Below are positions 1 to 7,933 of a stretch of DNA of 57,056 bases, piece after piece. Position numbers and translations under genes: made by a program. Below the pieces are notes generated by a model. The model was not told the origin of the DNA and made no database searches. It worked only from the letters and a program-made list of their open reading frames with translations. The stretch is from an uncultured Kiritimatiellota bacterium (GTDB lineage: Bacteria; Verrucomicrobiota; Kiritimatiellia; RFP12; UBA1067), in NCBI GenBank assembly GCA_934643865.1, contig CAKUCX010000015.1, forward strand, positions 1-57,056. Direction: 5' to 3'. Numbering within the stretch: the first letter of the stretch is position 1; the number at the start of each line of letters is the position of its first letter.

Positions 1-1
1 G

Positions 2-1429
2 CGCGCGGCCGCGCAGGCGGAGGGCGAGTGCGCCGGCATGGCGCGCGACGCGGCGGCCCTCGGCGAACGCCTCGCGCGCGTCGCGGCAGACCTTGCCGAG
101 GTGCAGGCCGCGAACGCGGGCGACGACGCGAAGCGCGCCGCACTCGCGGCGGCGCTGGAGGAGGCGCTCGCGCGGCGCGACGCCCTGACGGACCTGACGG
201 CGCGCCGGCAGGACGCGCTCCAGGACCTTGAGGTCGCGCACGGCGAGGAGAGCCGCCGCCTCACGGAGCGGCGCATCACGGCCGCGCAGATGGAGAACGA
301 GCTGCAGCTCACGGCGCAGCAGAAGGCGGACGCCGAGCGTCGGCGCGGGGAGCTGCAGAAGATGATCGCGGGCCGCGAGGCCGGCATCCGCGGCTACGAG
401 GACGCCATCCAGCGCCTCCGCGACGAGACGGCGGAGCTGATGGGCTCGCTCGACGATTTGAAGCAGGGCGCGATCGACATCCACGGCCAGGTGGAGGAGG
501 CGCGCCTCGCGCGCGGCGACCTGCAGGCCAGGCTCGCCGCGAGCGAGGGCGGCGTGGGCGCGAAGCGCGCCGCGCTCGACCGGGCCCGCGAACACAAGGG
601 CAAGCTTGAAGTCGCCGCGACCGAGGCGACGATGCGCCGGCAGAACGTCTACGACCACCTCGGCCAGGAGTACGGGCTCGACGCGCAGGCCGTCCTGCGC
701 GAGCCGGATCCGGACTGGAAGGGCGGCGAGCCGCCGCCGAACGACGTCCTCGAAAACCGCGTCAATGCGCTCGCCGCGCAGATCGCCGCGCTCGGCCCCG
801 TGAACATGGTCGCGATCGAGGAGTTCCGCGAGCTGGAGGAGCGCTACACGAAGGAGAAGGAGCAGGAGGCGGACCTCCTCGCGGCAAAGGAGCAGATCCT
901 CGCGCTCATCACGAACCTCAACGACAAGAGCGGCGAACTCTTCCGCAGCACCTTCGAGCAGGCGAACGAGAACTTCCAGCGAATGTTCGCGAAGCTCTTC
1001 AACGGCGGCGAGGCGCGCCTCGTCCTGCTGGAGAACGCGGAGGATCCGCTCGAGTGCGGCATCGACATCATCGCGCGCCCCCCGGGCAAGCGCCCGCAGA
1101 GCGTGACGCTCCTCTCCGGCGGCGAGCGCACGATGACGGCCGTCGCGCTCCTCTTCGCGATCTTCATGATCAAGCCCGCGCCGTTCTGCATGCTCGACGA
1201 GCTCGACGCCGCCCTCGACGACGCGAACATCGGCCGCTTCGTGGACGCCCTCAAGGAATTCCTCGACCGCAGCCAGTTCCTCATCATCACGCACAACCAG
1301 CACACGATCGCCGGCTCGGACCTCGTCTACGGCGTGAGCCAGCAGGAGAAGGGCGTCTCGCGCATCATCTCCATGCGCCTGACGGACATCGGCGTGAAGC
1401 CCGTCCCGGAAGACGCGCGTCCGGCGTGA
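2..1429 (+). CDS. smc: SMC chromosome-partition ATPase, C-terminal part (5' end outside window)
   Basis: The reading frame is open from the window edge, so about 475 C-terminal residues are present. The first 230 or so are Ala/Arg/Glu-rich heptads typical of the SMC coiled coil. The end is the C-terminal half of the ABC head: signature LLSGGERT near residue 370, Walker B ending MLDELDAALDD near residue 400, then a D-loop and ITHNQHT switch histidine. In the family, this half pairs with the N-terminal head of the same chain to bind ATP at the base of a DNA-embracing ring used in chromosome compaction. The N-terminal Walker A half and the hinge are not in the window. It is separated from lysS by a promoter. 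Confidence 0.93.
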   Translation, partial: RAAAQAEGECAGMARDAAALGERLARVAADLAEVQAANAGDDAKRAALAAALEEALARRDALTDLTARRQDALQDLEVAHGEESRRLTERRITAAQMENELQLTAQQKADAERRRGELQKMIAGREAGIRGYEDAIQRLRDETAELMGSLDDLKQGAIDIHGQVEEARLARGDLQARLAASEGGVGAKRAALDRAREHKGKLEVAATEATMRRQNVYDHLGQEYGLDAQAVLREPDPDWKGGEPPPNDVLENRVNALAAQIAALGPVNMVAIEEFRELEERYTKEKEQEADLLAAKEQILALITNLNDKSGELFRSTFEQANENFQRMFAKLFNGGEARLVLLENAEDPLECGIDIIARPPGKRPQSVTLLSGGERTMTAVALLFAIFMIKPAPFCMLDELDAALDDANIGRFVDALKEFLDRSQFLIITHNQHTIAGSDLVYGVSQQEKGVSRIISMRLTDIGVKPVPEDARPA

Positions 1430-1474
1430 CCGCCGCCGCGCGGGCGCGCCCCGCGCGTTCTGCGGTCTTGCGGA

Positions 1475-1503
1475 TTGCGGATGCGGGCGGGAAAGAGTAT
1501 AAT
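1475..1503 (+). promoter_or_regulatory. sigma70-type promoter of lysS
   Basis: A TTGCGG -35 (1475-1480) lies 17 bp before a perfect TATAAT -10 (1498-1503). The predicted start is about 25 nt before the lysS ATG, and an AAGGAGA-like ribosome site lies near 1518-1525. Confidence 0.7.
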
Positions 1504-1535
1504 CTGCGCCGTTTTTCAAGGAGAGTGAGTACAGA

Positions 1536-2990
1536 ATGGAACAGCAGACGAACGAATACCGCGCGAACCGCCTGGCCTCGATGAAGGCCCTGGCCGACCT
1601 GGGCTTCACCCCCTACGGCCACAACTTCCCGCATACGGACCTCAAGGACGTGCGGGCCACGTTCACGGAAGGGGCCGAGGTGCGCGTCGCCGGGCGTCTG
1701 CTGATGATCCGCCGCATGGGCAAGATGAACTTCGCGACGCTCAACGACGGCACGGACCGCTTCCAGGTCATCTTCAAGCGCGACGAGCTGAGCGAGAAGA
1801 TGTTCGCGGGCTTCAAGCAGCTGAACCTCGGCGACATCATCGGCATCCGGGGCGTCCTCTTCACCACCCAGAAGGGCGAGAAGAGCGTCGTCGTGAAGGA
1901 GTGGGACCTGCTCGCCAAGGCGCTGGAGCAGCCGCCGGAGAAGTTCCACGGCCTTGCGGACCAGGAGGAGTGCTACCGCCGCCGCTACGTCGATCTGATG
2001 GTGAACGACGAAAGCCGTGCGCGCTTCTTCACGCGCTCGCGCCTCCTGATGGAGATCCGCAAATACCTGTGGGGCAAGGGCTTCGTGGAAGTCGAAACGC
2101 CCATCCTCCAGGACCAGGCCGGCGGCGCCGCCGCGAAGCCGTTCTTCTCGCACTACAACGCGCTCGACAAGGACTGCGTGATGCGCATCGCCCCCGAGCT
2201 CTATCTCAAGCGCCTCCTCGTGGGCGGCATGAACAAGGTCTTCGAACTCGGCAAGGACTTCCGCAACGAGGGCATCGACCGCACGCACAACCCCGAGTTC
2301 ACGGTCTGCGAGATCTACGAGGCCTACGGCGACCGCACGTCGATGGAGGCGATCATGGAGGGGCTTCTGCCGCACCTCTGCGACACCGTGATCGGCAAGC
2401 GCGTGATCGAGTACGGCGAAAAGAAGATCCCCATCGACTTCACGCCGCCCTACCGCCGCGTCGCGTACAAGGACCTCGTGAAGGAGCTGATGGGCGACGA
2501 CTGGTTCGAGCTGCCGTTCGAGACGCAGCTCGAAAAGGCGAAGGCGAAGGGGCGCGAGACCGAGACGAACCTGGAACTCGACGGCGTGACGAGCGAGCTG
2601 ATGCTCACGCACGAGGTCTACGACAAGCTCATCGAGAAGAACCTCATGCAGCCGACGTTCGTCATCCGCGTCCCGCGCGAGTTCGTGCCGCTCGCGAAGA
2701 CGTGCCCGGACGACCCCTCGCTCGTGGACGTCTTCGAGTTCGTCGTCGCGGGCCGCGAACTCTGCCCCGGCTACACCGAGCAGAACGATCCGCTTGAACA
2801 GCGCAGGGCCCTCGAACACCAGGCCGGCGAGGACACCGAGAAGATCGACGAGGACTTCATCAGCGCCCTCGAAGTCGGCATGCCCCCGACGGGTGGGCTC
2901 GGCTTCGGCGTCGACCGCCTCGTGATGTTCCTCACGGGCTGCGATTCCATCCGCGACGTCGTCCTCTTCCCGCAGCTGAAGAGGGCCTGA
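1536..2990 (+). CDS. lysS: lysyl-tRNA synthetase, class II
   Basis: A 484-residue class II synthetase that charges tRNA-Lys with lysine in the cytoplasm. An N-terminal OB-fold anticodon-binding region spans about residues 55-140. Motif 1 lies around residues 165-192 (GFVEVETP). Motif 2 reads FRNEGIDRTHNPEFT near residue 245. Motif 3, GLGFGVDRLVMFL, is near residue 455. The GYTEQNDPLEQR stretch matches the family's conserved loop before motif 3. Length is near the usual 490-500. The ATG at 1536 follows a good Shine-Dalgarno. The stop overlaps the tsaC start by one base (TGATG), so the two are translationally coupled. Confidence 0.97.
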   Translation: MEQQTNEYRANRLASMKALADLGFTPYGHNFPHTDLKDVRATFTEGAEVRVAGRLLMIRRMGKMNFATLNDGTDRFQVIFKRDELSEKMFAGFKQLNLGDIIGIRGVLFTTQKGEKSVVVKEWDLLAKALEQPPEKFHGLADQEECYRRRYVDLMVNDESRARFFTRSRLLMEIRKYLWGKGFVEVETPILQDQAGGAAAKPFFSHYNALDKDCVMRIAPELYLKRLLVGGMNKVFELGKDFRNEGIDRTHNPEFTVCEIYEAYGDRTSMEAIMEGLLPHLCDTVIGKRVIEYGEKKIPIDFTPPYRRVAYKDLVKELMGDDWFELPFETQLEKAKAKGRETETNLELDGVTSELMLTHEVYDKLIEKNLMQPTFVIRVPREFVPLAKTCPDDPSLVDVFEFVVAGRELCPGYTEQNDPLEQRRALEHQAGEDTEKIDEDFISALEVGMPPTGGLGFGVDRLVMFLTGCDSIRDVVLFPQLKRA

Positions 2991-3553
2991 TGCTCGTCCG
3001 GGCGGATGAGAAGGGCCTTGCGGACGCCGCGCGCGTGTTGAACGCGGGCGGCGTCGTGGTCATCCCGACGGACACCGTGTACGGCCTTGCCGCGCATCCG
3101 GCGTTTCCGGCCGCCGTGGCGCGCCTCTATGCGATCAAGGGCCGCGCGGCGCAGAAGCCGATCGCGCTTCTCGCGGCGGACGTGGCGGCCGTGCGGGCGT
3201 TTGGCTACGCGGTGCCGGACCGCCTTGCGAAGTTCTGGCCCGGCGCCCTGACCGTGGTGGTGGGCCCGGAGGGTTTCCGGGTGCCGGACCACGCCTGGAC
3301 GCGCGAACTGCTCCGCCGTTGCGGGGGCGTCCTGCGCGTGACGAGCGCGAACCTTTCGGGGCGGCGCGCCGCAACCGACGCCCCGCAGGCGCTGGCGGAC
3401 GTGGGGCTTTCCGCCGACCTCGTGGTGGACGACGGCCTCTCCCCCGGCGGCGTCCCCTCCACCGTCGTGCGCGTCCTGGAGGACGGCACCTCCGTCGTCC
3501 TCCGCGCCGGTGCCGTCACGGTCGAGGCGTCTCCGGCGTCTGCCGGCGCATGA
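2990..3553 (+). CDS. tsaC: threonylcarbamoyl-AMP synthase (TsaC/Sua5/YwlC family)
   Basis: A 187-residue protein of the YrdC-fold family that makes threonylcarbamoyl-AMP from Thr, bicarbonate and ATP for the t6A37 modification of ANN-decoding tRNAs. The N-terminal GGVVVIPTDTVYGLA and the KGRAAQKP segment form the nucleotide/threonine pocket, and VTSANLSG near residue 120 is the family signature. There is no C-terminal Sua5 domain, so it is the short TsaC/YwlC form. It is coupled to lysS by a one-base overlap, which groups two tRNA-function genes. Its 3' end overlaps the convergent dedA gene by 38 bp. Confidence 0.92.
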   Translation: MLVRADEKGLADAARVLNAGGVVVIPTDTVYGLAAHPAFPAAVARLYAIKGRAAQKPIALLAADVAAVRAFGYAVPDRLAKFWPGALTVVVGPEGFRVPDHAWTRELLRRCGGVLRVTSANLSGRRAATDAPQALADVGLSADLVVDDGLSPGGVPSTVVRVLEDGTSVVLRAGAVTVEASPASAGA

Positions 3554-4202
3554 CGAGCCGGGAGATGCCGACGTAGGCGGCGGCGAGGAGAACGCCGCCG
3601 AGGATGACCCAGGCGAGGTTCGCGTCGATCAGATCCTTGCCGCGGTGGACGAGTTCGCCGTAGGTGATGTCGCCGGCGGTGCGGCCGAGGCCGTAGCCGG
3701 CGAGGGCGAGGAGGACGGTCCAGATGCCGGCGCCGAGGCCGGTGAAGAGCGTGAACGCGCCGAGCGGCATCCGGGCGAGCCCGGCGGGAATCGAGATGAG
3801 CTGGCGGATGACGGGGACGAGGCGGCAGACGAACGTCGTCGCGGCGCCGTAGCGGTTGAACACCTCGCAGGCGCGGTCGAGCGCCTCGGGCTTCAGGAAG
3901 AACCACTTCCCGTAGCGGCGCAGGAACGGCTCGCCGAGCTTCGCCGAGAGGTAGTAGTTGAAGTACGCCCCGGCGAGCGAGCCGAGGAGGCCGGCGGCGC
4001 AGGCGAGCGCGAGGTCGGGGAGGGGGGCGTGGAGGGAGAGTTCGCCGCGCGCGGCGAGGAACCCGGCGGGGATCATCACGACTTCGCTCGGGAAGGGGAT
4101 GAACGAGCTTTCGATCGCCATGAAGAGGAAGATGAGGGCGTAGCCCCAGACGGGGGCCAGCGCGGCGATTGCGTCGAGGTGGGCGGCAAGTTGGTCGAGC
4201 AT
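3516..4202 (-). CDS. DedA-family (SNARE-associated) inner-membrane protein
   Basis: A 228-residue polytopic protein with about five hydrophobic segments. It carries the DedA hallmarks: an E-x-x-x-x-x-FPSE-like motif near residues 31-40 (ESSFIPFPSEVV) and a RLVPVIRQLISIPAGLARM segment near residue 125, containing the conserved arginines. DedA proteins are linked to undecaprenyl-phosphate or phospholipid flipping and proton-motive-force homeostasis; the lipid handled here cannot be told. The ATG at 4202 lies 10 nt after the stop of the PP-loop gene on the same strand, so they probably form an operon. The 3' end overlaps convergent tsaC. Confidence 0.88.
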   Translation of the reverse strand: MLDQLAAHLDAIAALAPVWGYALIFLFMAIESSFIPFPSEVVMIPAGFLAARGELSLHAPLPDLALACAAGLLGSLAGAYFNYYLSAKLGEPFLRRYGKWFFLKPEALDRACEVFNRYGAATTFVCRLVPVIRQLISIPAGLARMPLGAFTLFTGLGAGIWTVLLALAGYGLGRTAGDITYGELVHRGKDLIDANLAWVILGGVLLAAAYVGISRLVMRRQTPETPRP

Positions 4203-4212
4203 GGCGGATGGG

Positions 4213-5220
4213 CTATTTGATCATCATGTCGAGGAAGGGATCGCGGGCGTAGGGGCGGGGGATCTTGAGGTCCGTGACGGCGCCGCGGGCGGTGGTGCGG
4301 ACGGTGATGTCGTCGGGGAACTGGTCGAAGCGGCTCCAGGCGCAGACGAGCTGCTGGGCGAGTACGAGGTCGGCGGGGGACTGGACGCGGGGGAGGAGGG
4401 CCGTGGGGCCCGGGACCGTGACGGGCGCGAGAAGGGTGTCGGCGGGGGCGAGGGCGTCCCGGAGGATCTTGTTCTCGCGGGCATCGCGCCCGAGGATGAC
4501 GCCGGTGCCGTCCGGGAGGCGGAAGCGGCGGGCGAGGTTGAGGAGTTCGACGAGACGGCGCTCGCCGAGGCCCTCGTGGTCCCTGAGGTCCTTGAGGCGG
4601 CGGCCGAAGCCTTTTTCCGTCAGCTTGCAGCCGCCGGCCGGCGAGGGGTAGTCGACGAGGCCGAACTGTTTCGCGAGGGCCATCTGGGCTTCGCGGCGGC
4701 GCCCGGAGAGGCCGAGGAGCTTCGTGCGGTCGAGAAGACCCTCCCGCTCGGGAATCGTCGGTTCGAGGAGCTGGGCCGAAAGGGGGCGGACAAGGCGGCC
4801 CTTGAGGCCGGAGCAGGCCTCCACGACGCCGAGGGACTGGCGGTTCTGGGACATGGGGCGCTGGTTGAGGACTTCGCCCGTCGCGACGAAGTCGAAGCCG
4901 AGGCGCGCCATCAGCTCGCCCGCGCGCGCGATCATCTTCGCGTGGCAGTCGATGCAGGGGTTCATCGCGCCGCCGAAGCCGTGGGGGGGATCTTCGATGA
5001 GGGCGAGCGCGTCGTCCGTGAAGTCGACAACGCGGAGGGGGATGCCGAGGGCGTCGGCGGCCTTCTTCGCGGCGGCGGCCGAGAAGAACGGAGTCTCGAA
5101 GGTGACGCCCTCCACCTCGGCGCCGGCCGCGCGCAGGACGCAGACGGCGAGCTGCGAGTCGAGCCCGCCCGAAAGGAGCGAAAGGCCGCGGGCTTTTTTG
5201 GTATACTCTGCCGTGTCCAT
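4213..5220 (-). CDS. PP-loop ATPase, ThiI/MnmA-like tRNA-thiolation type
   Basis: A 335-residue N-type PP-loop ATPase. The ATP-binding loop SGGLDS is at residues 17-22. Cys89 and Cys92 (PCIDC) plus Cys197 (GGCKLT) could be a three-cysteine iron-sulfur or sulfur-relay set as in cluster-dependent tRNA thiolases. The C-terminal third (VILGRDARENKIL) resembles the DUF814/NFACT-R-like domain fused to such ATPases in anaerobes. The probable role is 2- or 4-thiouridine formation in tRNA, but substrate is inference. Start chosen at the MDTAEY methionine (5220). The longer upstream frame runs through the divergent gene. Its first codons overlap the promoter of the plus-strand lgt unit. dedA follows after 10 nt. 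Confidence 0.75.
   Translation of the reverse strand: MDTAEYTKKARGLSLLSGGLDSQLAVCVLRAAGAEVEGVTFETPFFSAAAAKKAADALGIPLRVVDFTDDALALIEDPPHGFGGAMNPCIDCHAKMIARAGELMARLGFDFVATGEVLNQRPMSQNRQSLGVVEACSGLKGRLVRPLSAQLLEPTIPEREGLLDRTKLLGLSGRRREAQMALAKQFGLVDYPSPAGGCKLTEKGFGRRLKDLRDHEGLGERRLVELLNLARRFRLPDGTGVILGRDARENKILRDALAPADTLLAPVTVPGPTALLPRVQSPADLVLAQQLVCAWSRFDQFPDDITVRTTARGAVTDLKIPRPYARDPFLDMMIK
5182..5207 (+). promoter_or_regulatory. extended -10 promoter of the small protein-lgt unit, preceded by a hairpin and T-run
   Basis: TG (5199-5200), G, TATACT (5202-5207) directly follow a T6 run and a short AAAGgCC/GGgCTTT stem. The arrangement matches the one before uxaC. It lies within the first codons of the minus-strand PP-loop gene. 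Confidence 0.6.
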
Positions 5221-5238
5221 GGCGGAGAAGTTTACAAC

Positions 5239-5547
5239 ATGAGGTTCGTTTTGGCAATGCTGTTCGCGGCGACGTTCGAGGTGCGCCCGCTGCCGCAGGC
5301 GGACGGCCCCCTGGAGCCGTCCATCCAGAACGAGGTCGACCACGCGCTTGACCGCGCGGCGGCGTGGCTTGGGCGCCACGCCGACACGAACGCGCTCCCG
5401 CAGGGCGACATCTTCCAGACGAACGGGCTACCGCGCGCGCGCATCGCCGTCCGCCTCATTTCCGCCCAGCGCGGCGAGGGGTGGTGGCTCACGCCGACGA
5501 ACGCGGCGCCGACGAAGCGCGCCGTCGAGATCCTGAAAGGACTGTGA
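5239..5547 (+). CDS. small exported protein of unknown function upstream of lgt
   Basis: A 102-residue protein that I do not recognise. The first 13 residues (MRFVLAMLFAATF) look like a short signal peptide or anchor. The rest is soluble, with a VDHALDRAAAWLGRHAD amphipathic helix and a GEGWWLTPTNAA segment near the end. It starts about 30 nt after an extended -10 and a weak GGAG. Its TGA overlaps the lgt ATG (TGATG), so it is coupled to prolipoprotein processing. An export or envelope role is only a guess from that pairing. Confidence 0.6.
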   Translation: MRFVLAMLFAATFEVRPLPQADGPLEPSIQNEVDHALDRAAAWLGRHADTNALPQGDIFQTNGLPRARIAVRLISAQRGEGWWLTPTNAAPTKRAVEILKGL

Positions 5548-6356
5548 TGCATCCCGACCTTGTTTCCATCGGCTTTCTGCACATCAAGACGTACGGCGCC
5601 TGCATGGCGCTCGGCTTCCTCGCGGCGTGGCAGGTCATCACGTGGCTCTGCCGCCGGACGGGGCGGCACGCGGAGCCGCTCTCGAACCTGCTCGTCCTGA
5701 TGATGGCGACGGGCGTCGTGGGCGCGCGCGCGGCCTACGTGATCGAGCACTGGTCGGGCGAATTCGCCCGCAACCCCGCCGCAATCCTCCGCATCGACCA
5801 GGGCGGACTCATGTTCTACGGCGGGTTCATCCTCGCGACGCTGGCGTTCCTCGTCTGGTGCCGCGTCCGGCGCGAGCGGATCCTGCCGCTCATCGACCTC
5901 TTCGCCGTCGTCGTGCCGCTCGGGCACGCCTTCGGGCGGATCGGCTGCTTCTTCTACGGGTGCTGCTACGGGCGGCTCTCGCACGCCGCCTGCGCCGTCG
6001 CGTTTCCGCGCGGCTCGCCCGCCTGGCACGAGCAGCTGCGGAGCGGGCTGATCGCGAGCGACGCCGCGAAGGCGCTCCCCGTCCTCCCGACGCAGCTCTT
6101 CGAGGCGGCGGCGGTCGCGCTCCTCTTCGGCGTCCTGTTCGTCCTCTACCGCCGCTTCGCGCTGCGCCTCCCCGGGCTCGTCTGCGGGTGCTATTTCGTC
6201 GGCTACGCCTGCATCCGCTTCGGCATCGAGGTCCTGCGCGGCGATCCGCGCGCCGCCGTGGGGCCGTTTTCGATCAGCCAGACGATCTCCCTTGCCCTGC
6301 TTCTTGCCGGCGGGGCGCTGATCGCCGCCAGCCGCCTCCGCGCGCGCAGGCGGTGA
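5547..6356 (+). CDS. lgt: prolipoprotein diacylglyceryl transferase
   Basis: A 269-residue inner-membrane enzyme with about seven hydrophobic segments. It transfers diacylglycerol from phosphatidylglycerol to the lipobox cysteine, the first step of lipoprotein maturation. The family signature appears in the divergent form GHAFGRIGCFFYGCCYGR near residues 128-146, and the Y-GGF element (MFYGGF) is near residue 91. The C-terminal RFGIEVLRGD also matches. Length is typical. The ATG overlaps the preceding stop. At least one clear lipoprotein substrate is in this window (LysM protein, 49858). Confidence 0.93.
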   Translation: MHPDLVSIGFLHIKTYGACMALGFLAAWQVITWLCRRTGRHAEPLSNLLVLMMATGVVGARAAYVIEHWSGEFARNPAAILRIDQGGLMFYGGFILATLAFLVWCRVRRERILPLIDLFAVVVPLGHAFGRIGCFFYGCCYGRLSHAACAVAFPRGSPAWHEQLRSGLIASDAAKALPVLPTQLFEAAAVALLFGVLFVLYRRFALRLPGLVCGCYFVGYACIRFGIEVLRGDPRAAVGPFSISQTISLALLLAGGALIAASRLRARRR

Positions 6357-6379
6357 AAAGGCCGGCGCGCGGCTTTTTG
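6352..6379 (+). terminator. probable intrinsic terminator after lgt
   Basis: The lgt stop is followed by an AAAAGGCCG / CGGCTTTTT stem with one G-T wobble and a short loop, ending in a T5 run. The T-run is also the upstream part of the uxaC extended -10 promoter. Confidence 0.6.
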
Positions 6380-6386
6380 GTATACT
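6378..6386 (+). promoter_or_regulatory. extended -10 promoter of uxaC
   Basis: TG (6378-6379), G, TATACT (6381-6386), with a T5 run just upstream. The predicted leader is about 42 nt and contains AAGGAGA (6423-6429) six bases before the ATG. Confidence 0.65.
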
Positions 6387-6434
6387 TGTCCCATCTTGCA
6401 ACATCAAAACCGTATGCGAACGAAGGAGACCACC

Positions 6435-7841
6435 ATGGCGTTCATCAACGACGACTTTCTGCTGACGACCGACGCGGCGAAGGAGCTGTACCACGGCCAC
6501 GCCGCGAAGATGCCCATCATCGACTACCACTGCCACCTGCCGCCGGCGGAAATCGCCGAGGACAAGACGTGGGAGAACATCGCGCAGGTCTGGCTGGGCG
6601 GCGACCACTACAAATGGCGCCAGATGCGCTCGAACGGCGTCGACGAGCGCTTCGTGACGGGCGATGCCAGCTGGCATGACAAGTTCGTGAAGTTCGCCGA
6701 GACGATGGAGGTGCTGCTGAAGAACCCGCTCTTCGACTGGAGCCACCTGGAACTCGCGCGCTACTTCGGCGTGGAGGAGCGCCTCTCGCGGGCGACGGCG
6801 GAGTCCATCTGGGAACGCTGCAACGCGCGGCTGCGCGAGCCCGGCTTCTCGGCGCGCGGCTTCATGGTGCGCTCGAACGTGAAGGCGGTCTGCACGACGG
6901 ACGACCCCGTGGACACGCTTGAACACCACAAGGCCGTGGCCGATTCCGGCTTCGCGGTGCGCGTCCTGCCGACCTGGCGCAGCGACAAGGCGGGCAAGAT
7001 CGACGAGCCCGCCCTCTGGAACGACTGGATGGACCGGCTCGCGGCGGCTGCCGGAACGCCCGTGCGGACGTGGGACGACTTCCTCGACGCGATGGACAAG
7101 CGCCACGCCTTCTTCGAGAGCCATGGCTGCGTCGTCTCCGACTACGGCATCACGGAGATCTTCGCCGCCCCCTACACGACGGGCGAGATCAAGGCCATCT
7201 TCAAGAAGGTGCGCGAAGGCGGCGTGGCGACGCCCGCCGAGGCGTACAAGTTCAAGAGCGCGTGGCTCTACGAGGGCCTGTGCGCCGACGCGCGCGCCAA
7301 CTGGTCCGCGCAGCTGCACTACAGCTGCCTGCGCAACGCCAACTCGCGCATGATGCAGAAGCTCGGACCCGACACGGGCTTCGACTGCATCGGCGAGTGG
7401 AACGTGGCCGAGTCGCTCGCGCGCCTCTTCGACCGCCTGGAGAGCGCGGACGCCCTGCCGCGCACGATCCTCTACTCCCTCAACCCGAAGGACAACGAGA
7501 TGCTGGCCTCCCTCATGGGCAGCTTCCAGAAGGGCCCCGACCGCGGAAAACTGCAGCTCGGCGCCGCCTGGTGGTTCCTCGACCAGAAGGACGGCATGAA
7601 GAAGCAGATCGAGGCGCTGGCCGCGCTCGGCTGCCTCGGCAACTTCGTCGGCATGCTCACGGACAGCCGCAGCTTCCTCAGCTACACGCGCCACGAGTAT
7701 TTCCGCCGCATCCTCTGCGGCATGCTCGGCGCGGAGATGGCGCGTGGCGAGATCCCGAACGACATCGCCTGGGTGGGCGGCCTCGTCGAGGACATCGCCT
7801 ACAACAACGCGAACCGCTACTTCTTCGGCGCGCGCGCCTGA
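6435..7841 (+). CDS. uxaC: glucuronate/galacturonate isomerase
   Basis: A 468-residue amidohydrolase-fold enzyme, the usual UxaC length, converting glucuronate to fructuronate and galacturonate to tagaturonate. The N-terminal IIDYHCHLPP supplies the metal-binding H32-x-H34. FVGMLTDSRSFLSYTRHEYFRRILC near the C-terminus is the diagnostic block, and WVGGLVEDIAYNNANRYF ends the chain. The ATG at 6435 follows a strong Shine-Dalgarno; the in-frame ATG at 6396 lies too close to the promoter. It stands alone between two promoters. It fits the use of uronic acids from pectin-like or glucuronoxylan polymers. Confidence 0.96.
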   Translation: MAFINDDFLLTTDAAKELYHGHAAKMPIIDYHCHLPPAEIAEDKTWENIAQVWLGGDHYKWRQMRSNGVDERFVTGDASWHDKFVKFAETMEVLLKNPLFDWSHLELARYFGVEERLSRATAESIWERCNARLREPGFSARGFMVRSNVKAVCTTDDPVDTLEHHKAVADSGFAVRVLPTWRSDKAGKIDEPALWNDWMDRLAAAAGTPVRTWDDFLDAMDKRHAFFESHGCVVSDYGITEIFAAPYTTGEIKAIFKKVREGGVATPAEAYKFKSAWLYEGLCADARANWSAQLHYSCLRNANSRMMQKLGPDTGFDCIGEWNVAESLARLFDRLESADALPRTILYSLNPKDNEMLASLMGSFQKGPDRGKLQLGAAWWFLDQKDGMKKQIEALAALGCLGNFVGMLTDSRSFLSYTRHEYFRRILCGMLGAEMARGEIPNDIAWVGGLVEDIAYNNANRYFFGARA

Positions 7842-7889
7842 CGGCCTGTCGGCAACCTGTCGACAAGCCGTTCACAACGGTTCACAAGT

Positions 7890-7923
7890 CGCCCCCTCCC
7901 CGCAGGGGGCGATGTGCTATACT
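7890..7923 (+). promoter_or_regulatory. dnaB promoter: GC hairpin directly before an extended -10
   Basis: A CGCCCCCT/AGGGGGCG stem (7890-7897 with 7904-7911) abuts TGCTATACT (TG 7915-7916, TATACT 7918-7923). The ATG is at 7934, so the transcript would be nearly leaderless. Just upstream is a CCGTTCACAACGG palindrome (7868-7880) followed by a second TTCACAA. Confidence 0.6.
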
Positions 7924-7933
7924 TGGCCCTTCC

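Noticed and set aside
4201..5547. A 448-codon plus-strand frame ending at lgt
   Set aside because: Most of it is antisense to the PP-loop ATPase with its SGGLDS and cysteine motifs. Only the last 102 codons, behind a promoter and signal peptide, are credible.
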